In this document: positions 59,515 through 64,000 of the stretch, one piece after another
How the letters are laid out: the number at the start of each line of letters is the position of its first letter
Numbering within the stretch: position 1 is the first letter of the stretch
NCBI GenBank assembly: GCA_017466865.1
Contig: JAFTTI010000009.1
Span: forward strand, 22,617 to 86,616
Source of the DNA: Oscillospiraceae bacterium
GTDB lineage: Bacteria; Bacillota; Clostridia; Oscillospirales; Ruminococcaceae
Length of the DNA stretch: 64,000 nt
Direction: 5' to 3'
Made by a program: the position numbers and the translations under genes
Notes under the pieces: generated by a model
Database searches by the model: none
Seen by the model: the letters and a program-made list of their open reading frames with translations, nothing else
Told to the model about the DNA's origin: nothing

Positions 59515-60897
59515 TTATTTCTTCTTATAATTTTCGAGTTTTCTGTCGGCAAAGCCTTCGATTATTCTCATATTTCCTCTTTCGATACCGAGTGCGCCGT
59601 TGGGAACATCCTTTGTTATTGTGCTTCCTGCGGCAGTGTACGCTCCGTCGCCCACACTTACGGGTGCTATGAGGTTTGTGTTACAGCCGATGAATGCGTT
59701 ATCGCCTATGGTTGTTCTTGCTTTTTTGACTCCGTCGTAGTTTACTGTTACTACGCCACAACCGAAGTTGACATGTTTTCCGACATCGCTGTCGCCTATA
59801 TATGTAAGATGAGCGATTGATGTTCTGTCGTCGATTATAGAATTCTTGACTTCGACAAAATCGCCTATCTTTACGCCGTTCTTTATTGTGCTGTTAGGAC
59901 GGATATGAACGAATGGTCCTATCTTTGTGTCATCGCCTATGAATGAGTCATAAGCCTGAACGGAATTTAAAACAGTCCCGTTTCCTACCATACATTCGCT
60001 GATAAGGGAGTTAGGACCTATCACGCAATCGTGTCCTATGATTGTTTTGCCTTCAATAATTGTTCCCTGACGGATTGTTGTTCCTGAGCCGATTTTTACA
60101 TCTTTTCCGATAGAAACGCCGTCAAGGCAGGTAAATTCGACACCATCTGCCATAAGCTTTGTTATAACAGACATTCTCGCTATATCGTTGAGTTTTAAAA
60201 GTCCCATGCGGTCGTTGGCACCAAGCGCTACATTGGGGTTTGTACTGATATAAGCACCTGCTCTGAGTTTTTTAGAAATAAGAATTCCGATTGTATCTGT
60301 AAGATAATACTCACCCTGAGCATTTTCTGGTTTGAGTTCCTTTAAAGCGGCTATAAGAGCCTGTGTATCAAACCAATAAGCACCCGAATTGATTTCTTTT
60401 ATTTCAAGTTGTTCGTCGTCAGCATCTTTCTGTTCGACAATACCCGAAATTTCGCTTCCTTTTCTGATAATTCTGCCATAACCTGTCGGATTATCAAGCA
60501 TCGCTGTTATAACTGTTACGGCATTACCGTTGTTTTCGTGAATTTCAAGGGCGTTGCGGATTGTTTCGCTGTCGATAAACGGAGCATCTCCGCAGAGAAC
60601 GAGAGTATTTCCACCGATATGTTCGGCAAGATAGTTTTCAGCCTGCATAACCGCATGGCCTGTTCCCTTTCTTTCAGCCTGAAGAACAGTATAATAACGT
60701 TCACCCAAATATTCTTCAATAATATCGGCACCCGAACCCTTTACAACACATATATCCGAAACATCGGCATTCTTACAGGCTTCTATCACCCAATCGAGCA
60801 TAGGAACGCCTAAAACTTTAAGCATAGGCTTCGGAAGAGATGATTTCATTCTCTTTCCTTCTCCTCCTGCGAGAATAACGGCACAATTCTTCTCCAT
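59515..60897 (-). CDS. glmU: Bifunctional UDP-N-acetylglucosamine pyrophosphorylase / glucosamine-1-phosphate N-acetyltransferase
   Basis: It makes UDP-N-acetylglucosamine for the cell wall. The N-terminal uridyltransferase has ILAGGEGKRMKSSLPKPM at residues 9-26, and LCGDAPF near 100. The C-terminal acetyltransferase is a left-handed beta-helix of hexapeptide repeats (IGSGTTI, IGHDCVIG, ending IGCNTNLIAPVSVG), with the catalytic His region SIAHLTYIGD. The length of 460 residues is normal. AAAGGAG precedes the ATG. It is monocistronic, before the terminator at 59461. Confidence 0.96.
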   Translation of the reverse strand: MEKNCAVILAGGEGKRMKSSLPKPMLKVLGVPMLDWVIEACKNADVSDICVVKGSGADIIEEYLGERYYTVLQAERKGTGHAVMQAENYLAEHIGGNTLVLCGDAPFIDSETIRNALEIHENNGNAVTVITAMLDNPTGYGRIIRKGSEISGIVEQKDADDEQLEIKEINSGAYWFDTQALIAALKELKPENAQGEYYLTDTIGILISKKLRAGAYISTNPNVALGANDRMGLLKLNDIARMSVITKLMADGVEFTCLDGVSIGKDVKIGSGTTIRQGTIIEGKTIIGHDCVIGPNSLISECMVGNGTVLNSVQAYDSFIGDDTKIGPFVHIRPNSTIKNGVKIGDFVEVKNSIIDDRTSIAHLTYIGDSDVGKHVNFGCGVVTVNYDGVKKARTTIGDNAFIGCNTNLIAPVSVGDGAYTAAGSTITKDVPNGALGIERGNMRIIEGFADRKLENYKKK

Positions 60898-60992
60898 TTC
60901 AATAAGACTCCTTTTTGTGGTAAAAATAACGATATGAAAGGTTTTGAATTAACATTCATCTCCATATCCTAAAAATAACAAATTCCAAGATA

Positions 60993-61021
60993 ATATTAAC
61001 ATAACAAAGCGTTTACTTCAA
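60993..61021 (-). promoter_or_regulatory. Promoter of glmU
   Basis: Minus strand TTGAAG (61021-61016), 17-base spacer, TAATAT (60998-60993) with a TATGT extension. The leader is about 90 bases. Confidence 0.5.
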
Positions 61022-61036
61022 CCCTTTTTTACACTA

Positions 61037-61139
61037 TTTTAAAATATTTGTAACATTCATTGGCAAAATTGCACTAAAAAGTTTAAAAAAGTTTTTTGAT
61101 AATTTTTTTAAAATATTTGTTAAAACAGTAGCAAAATTG
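61037..61139 (+). repeat. Two-part direct repeat upstream of ppdK
   Basis: The 15-mer TTTTAAAATATTTGT occurs at 61037-61051 and 61106-61120. The 9-mer GCAAAATTG follows each copy 10-11 bases later, at 61063-61071 and 61131-61139. The second copy runs into the promoter -35 region. The two copies are about 69 bases apart. Confidence 0.8.
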
Positions 61140-61157
61140 TTTTTTTTCTGCTATAAT
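61129..61157 (+). promoter_or_regulatory. Promoter of ppdK
   Basis: TATAAT at 61152-61157 preceded by TGC (extended -10). The -35 (TAGCAA, 17-base spacer) is poor. A/T runs lie upstream. Confidence 0.65.
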
Positions 61158-61166
61158 ATATATGCT

Positions 61167-61233
61167 TTTGCAAGGGGTAAAGGGATTTTATGTCCTGAAA
61201 ACACCGATATTACGGCTTTATCCCGATTGCAAA
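61167..61233 (+). ncRNA. Structured leader of ppdK mRNA
   Basis: TTTGCAA plus GGGGTAAAG (61167-61182) pairs with CTTTATCCC and TTGCAAA (61216-61233), giving 16 base pairs with a 2-base bulge. A small inner hairpin CCG/CGG (61204-61215) sits within. The ribosome-binding site at 61248 stays outside. Confidence 0.55.
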
Positions 61234-61261
61234 GAAGAATATTTTTTGGAGGTAGATACCA

Positions 61262-63883
61262 ATGGCAAAACAGTACTGTTATTTATTCTCTGAGGGTAAT
61301 GCAAATATGCGTGAAATCCTCGGCGGTAAGGGTGCAAACCTTGCAGAAATGACTAATATGGGTCTTCCTGTTCCTCAGGGTTTCACAATTTCCACAGAAG
61401 CTTGTACAGCTTATTATGATGACGGACGTAAAATCAATGACGAAATTCAGGCTCAGATTAACGAATATATCGTTAAGATGGAAGAAGTTACAGGCAAGAA
61501 GTTTGGCGACAAGACTAATCCTCTTCTCGTTTCAGTTCGTTCAGGTGCCCGTGCTTCAATGCCCGGTATGATGGACACAATCCTCAACCTTGGTCTTAAT
61601 GAAGACGTTGTAAACTACATGGCAGAAGCTTCAAACAATCCTCGTTGGGCTTGGGACTGCTACAGAAGATTCATCCAGATGTACTCTGACGTAGTTATGG
61701 AAGTTGGTAAGAAGTATTTTGAAGAACTTATCGACGAAATGAAGGAAAAGAAGGGCGTTACTCAGGACGTTGACCTCACAGCTGAAGACCTCAAGGAACT
61801 CGCTGCTCAGTTCAAGGCTGAATACAAGTCTAAGATCGGCGAAGACTTCCCTACAGATCCTAAGGAACAGCTCATGGGCGCAGTTAAGGCTGTATTCCGT
61901 TCATGGGACAACCCCAGAGCTAACGTTTATCGTCGTGACAACGATATCCCTTATTCATGGGGTACTGCTGTAAACGTACAGATGATGGCATTCGGTAACA
62001 TGGGTGATGACTGTGGTACAGGTGTTGCATTTACTCGTGACCCTGCTACAGGTGAAAAGAAGCTCATGGGTGAATTCCTCACAAACGCACAGGGTGAAGA
62101 CGTTGTTGCCGGCGTTCGTACTCCTATGCCTATCGCTCAGATGGAAGAAAAGTTCCCTGAAGCTTTCAAGCAGTTCACAGAAGTTTGTGCTACACTTGAA
62201 AACCACTACCGTGACATGCAGGATATGGAATTTACTGTTGAACACGGTAAGCTCTATATGCTCCAGACAAGAAACGGTAAGAGAACTGCTCAGGCTGCTC
62301 TCAAGATCGCTTGTGACCTCGTTGACGAAGGTATGAGAACTGAACAGGAAGCTGTTCTTATGATCGATCCTCGTAACCTTGACACACTTCTCCATCCTCA
62401 GTTCGACGCTAAGGCTCTCAAGTCAGCTACACCTATGGGCAAGGGCCTCGGTGCTTCACCCGGAGCTGCTTGTGGTAAGATCGTATTCACAGCTGAAGAC
62501 GCTGAAACTTGGAACGCTAAGGGCGAAAAGGTTGTTCTCGTTCGTCTTGAAACATCACCTGAAGATATCACAGGTATGAAGGCTTCACAGGGTATCCTCA
62601 CAGTTCGTGGTGGTATGACATCTCACGCTGCCGTTGTTGCTCGTGGTATGGGTACATGTTGTGTATCAGGCTGTGGCGACATCAAGATGGATGAAGAAAA
62701 CAAGAAGTTCACACTCGCTGGTAAGACATTTACTGAAGGCGATTACATTTCAATCGACGGTTCAACAGGTAACATCTACGACGGCGTAATTCCTACAGTT
62801 GATGCTACAATCGCCGGTGAATTCGGAAGAATCATGGCTTGGGCTGACAAGTACAGAGTTCTTAAGGTTAGAACAAACGCTGATACACCTACAGACGCTA
62901 AGAAGGCTCGTGAACTTGGTGCTGAAGGTATCGGTCTCTGCCGTACAGAACACATGTTCTTTGAAGCTGACAGAATCGCTGCATTCCGTGAAATGATTTG
63001 TTCAGATACAGTTGAAGAAAGAGAAGCAGCTCTTGCTAAGATCGAACCTATCCAGCAGGCTGACTTTGAAGCTCTCTATGAAGCTCTCGAAGGTAACCCT
63101 GTTACAATCAGATTCCTCGATCCTCCTCTTCATGAATTCGTTCCTACAGAAGAAGCTGACATTGCTGCTCTTGCTAAGGCTCAGGGCAAGTCTGTTGAAG
63201 ATATTAAGAATATCATCGCTTCACTCCACGAATTCAACCCCATGATGGGTCACCGTGGATGCCGTCTTGCTGTAACATATCCTGAAATCGCTAAGATGCA
63301 GACAGCTGCTGTAATCAAGGCTGCTATCAACGTTAAGAAGGCTCATCCTGATTGGACAATCGTTCCTGAAATCATGATTCCTCTCGTTGGCGAAATCAAG
63401 GAACTCAAGTACGTTAAGAAGGTTGTAGTTGAAACAGCTGACGCTATCATCGCTGAAACTGGTGCTGACCTTAAGTACGAAGTTGGTACAATGATCGAAA
63501 TTCCTCGTGCTGCTCTTACAGCTGATGAAATCGCTAAGGAAGCTGACTTCTTCTGCTTCGGTACAAACGACCTTACACAGATGACATACGGCTTCTCACG
63601 TGACGACGCTGGTAAGTTCCTCAACGCTTACTACGATGCTAAGATCTTCGAAAACGATCCTTTCGCTAAGCTCGACCAGACTGGTGTTGGTAAGCTCATG
63701 GAAATGGCTATCAAGCTTGGTAAGCCTGTAAATCCCAACCTCCACATCGGTATCTGTGGCGAACACGGTGGAGATCCTACATCTGTAGAATTCTGCCACG
63801 AACTCGGCCTCACATACGTTTCTTGCTCACCTTTCCGTGTGCCTATAGCAAGACTCGCTGCTGCACAGGCTGCATTACGCTAA
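61262..63883 (+). CDS. ppdK: Pyruvate, phosphate dikinase
   Basis: It interconverts pyruvate, ATP and phosphate with phosphoenolpyruvate, AMP and pyrophosphate. In anaerobes it serves glycolysis or gluconeogenesis. The 873 residues run from an N-terminal nucleotide-binding domain (GGKGANLAEM, SVRSGARASMPGMMDTILN) through the phosphohistidine domain, with His near 453 in GGMTSHAAVVARG, to the C-terminal PEP domain with GLCRTEHMFF and the catalytic Cys near 831 in GICGEHGGDP. GGAGG precedes the ATG. Codon use is strikingly biased (Lys almost only AAG), unlike most neighbours, indicating very high expression. No terminator follows within the window. Confidence 0.97.
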   Translation: MAKQYCYLFSEGNANMREILGGKGANLAEMTNMGLPVPQGFTISTEACTAYYDDGRKINDEIQAQINEYIVKMEEVTGKKFGDKTNPLLVSVRSGARASMPGMMDTILNLGLNEDVVNYMAEASNNPRWAWDCYRRFIQMYSDVVMEVGKKYFEELIDEMKEKKGVTQDVDLTAEDLKELAAQFKAEYKSKIGEDFPTDPKEQLMGAVKAVFRSWDNPRANVYRRDNDIPYSWGTAVNVQMMAFGNMGDDCGTGVAFTRDPATGEKKLMGEFLTNAQGEDVVAGVRTPMPIAQMEEKFPEAFKQFTEVCATLENHYRDMQDMEFTVEHGKLYMLQTRNGKRTAQAALKIACDLVDEGMRTEQEAVLMIDPRNLDTLLHPQFDAKALKSATPMGKGLGASPGAACGKIVFTAEDAETWNAKGEKVVLVRLETSPEDITGMKASQGILTVRGGMTSHAAVVARGMGTCCVSGCGDIKMDEENKKFTLAGKTFTEGDYISIDGSTGNIYDGVIPTVDATIAGEFGRIMAWADKYRVLKVRTNADTPTDAKKARELGAEGIGLCRTEHMFFEADRIAAFREMICSDTVEEREAALAKIEPIQQADFEALYEALEGNPVTIRFLDPPLHEFVPTEEADIAALAKAQGKSVEDIKNIIASLHEFNPMMGHRGCRLAVTYPEIAKMQTAAVIKAAINVKKAHPDWTIVPEIMIPLVGEIKELKYVKKVVVETADAIIAETGADLKYEVGTMIEIPRAALTADEIAKEADFFCFGTNDLTQMTYGFSRDDAGKFLNAYYDAKIFENDPFAKLDQTGVGKLMEMAIKLGKPVNPNLHIGICGEHGGDPTSVEFCHELGLTYVSCSPFRVPIARLAAAQAALR

Positions 63884-64000
63884 GGTAGTCAAACCTGAAT
63901 TCGCACTCGTTTGGGACTTCAAAATCACATACGAAATGGCGAAAAACTGGAGAAAAGCGCACAACGCCTATCTCCGACAAAACCAATGGAAAGACTTGAC
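63884..64000 (+). other. Tail after ppdK with an open frame of different base composition
   Basis: No terminator hairpin is visible. One frame is open from before the ppdK stop to the window end; its part after that stop (from 63885) reads like protein (PEFALVWDFK, then NAYLRQNQWKDL). An ATG at 63933 lies in this frame, but without a ribosome-binding site. Codons such as GCG, CAC, CGA and GAC are commoner here than elsewhere. It could be the start of another gene, a transferred fragment or an assembly join. Confidence 0.35.

Larger units (their letters stand above)
60898..61261. other. Divergent intergenic region between glmU and ppdK (364 bases)
   Basis: It contains no gene that I can support. 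From left to right it holds the glmU leader and promoter (to 61021), an AT-rich stretch with a two-part direct repeat (61037-61139), runs of A and T at 61076-61115 that may bend the DNA or act as an UP element, the ppdK promoter (-10 at 61152), and a structured ppdK leader (61167-61233). Confidence 0.8.

Noticed and set aside
61037-61139. CRISPR-like repeat
   Set aside because: There are only two imperfect copies, at promoter position, with no spacers or cas genes.
61162-61302. Leader peptide before ppdK starting at ATG 61162
   Set aside because: The ATG lies only five bases after the -10, so it would hardly be transcribed, and it has no ribosome site.
1-64000. tRNA, rRNA, prophage, transposase or integration-site features
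   Set aside because: No cloverleaf with a CCA-type end, no ribosomal RNA core sequences, no transposase or integrase motifs and no flanking long repeats were seen on either strand.

Overview
The window is a 64 kb chromosomal piece of a low-GC Gram-positive anaerobe. It is probably a Clostridia member of the Oscillospiraceae/Ruminococcaceae type. The support is AT-rich DNA with dense short operons, strong Shine-Dalgarno sites, a perfect HrcA/CIRCE operator, Mini-RNase III, a leader upstream of L21, a bacterial V-type ATPase, meso-diaminopimelate dehydrogenase, pyruvate phosphate dikinase and an EFR1-type flavodoxin/ferredoxin protein. The genus is inference. I see no rRNA, tRNA, CRISPR array, prophage or insertion sequence.

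Layout. 1-3.1 kb: the N-terminus of a membrane-anchored protein, diverging from asnB and an HD-domain gene. 3.1-4.5 kb: a small AT-rich accessory patch (DUF5071, an unknown gene, DUF3795). 4.6-9.8 kb: operon prmA - parE-like - parC-like, encoding a divergent type IIA topoisomerase. 10 kb: a 51-codon basic gene. 10.2-21.3 kb: one long leftward operon, ACT regulator - UPF0210/DUF711 - V-ATPase G,C,I,K,F,E,A,B,D - EFR1 ferredoxin. 21.5-25.3 kb: PHP phosphatase, Lrp regulator, aminotransferase, ispE, TfoX-N. 25.3-28.3 kb: SulP and MATE transporters. 28.6-32.8 kb: HD-GYP, SDR, two GNATs, O-acetylhomoserine sulfhydrylase. 32.8-36.8 kb: transglutaminase-like protein, then rplU-rpmA-obgE-mrnC-yebC. 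36.8-42.7 kb: a secreted C39-type peptidase diverging from a four-gene ABC exporter operon. 42.8-46.8 kb: a sodium:solute symporter behind a double palindrome, a membrane ankyrin-repeat protein and a small membrane protein. 46.9-53.1 kb: fba, fructokinase, lnt, HD hydrolase, exonuclease, ddh. 53.3-60.9 kb: htpG (CIRCE), mfd, pth, glmU. 61.3-63.9 kb: ppdK, followed by 117 bases of odd composition.

How it works together. Most genes are core functions: ion-motive energy (V-ATPase), glycolysis/gluconeogenesis (fba, fructokinase, ppdK), envelope precursors (glmU, ispE, ddh, lnt), ribosome assembly (L21, L27, ObgE, Mini-III, PrmA) and DNA topology/repair (parCE-like, mfd). The least understood parts are the ABC exporter with its large acidic-tailed accessory protein, the ankyrin/membrane pair and the DUF5071 patch.

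Regulation is unusually legible. More than twenty sigma-A promoters can be read by eye. Many carry a TGTG-type extended -10, several use TTGCAA as the -35, and several are packed into or against the terminator of the preceding gene. The two most distinctive regulatory candidates are a pair of identical palindromes at the symporter promoter and a two-part direct repeat plus a structured leader in front of ppdK.
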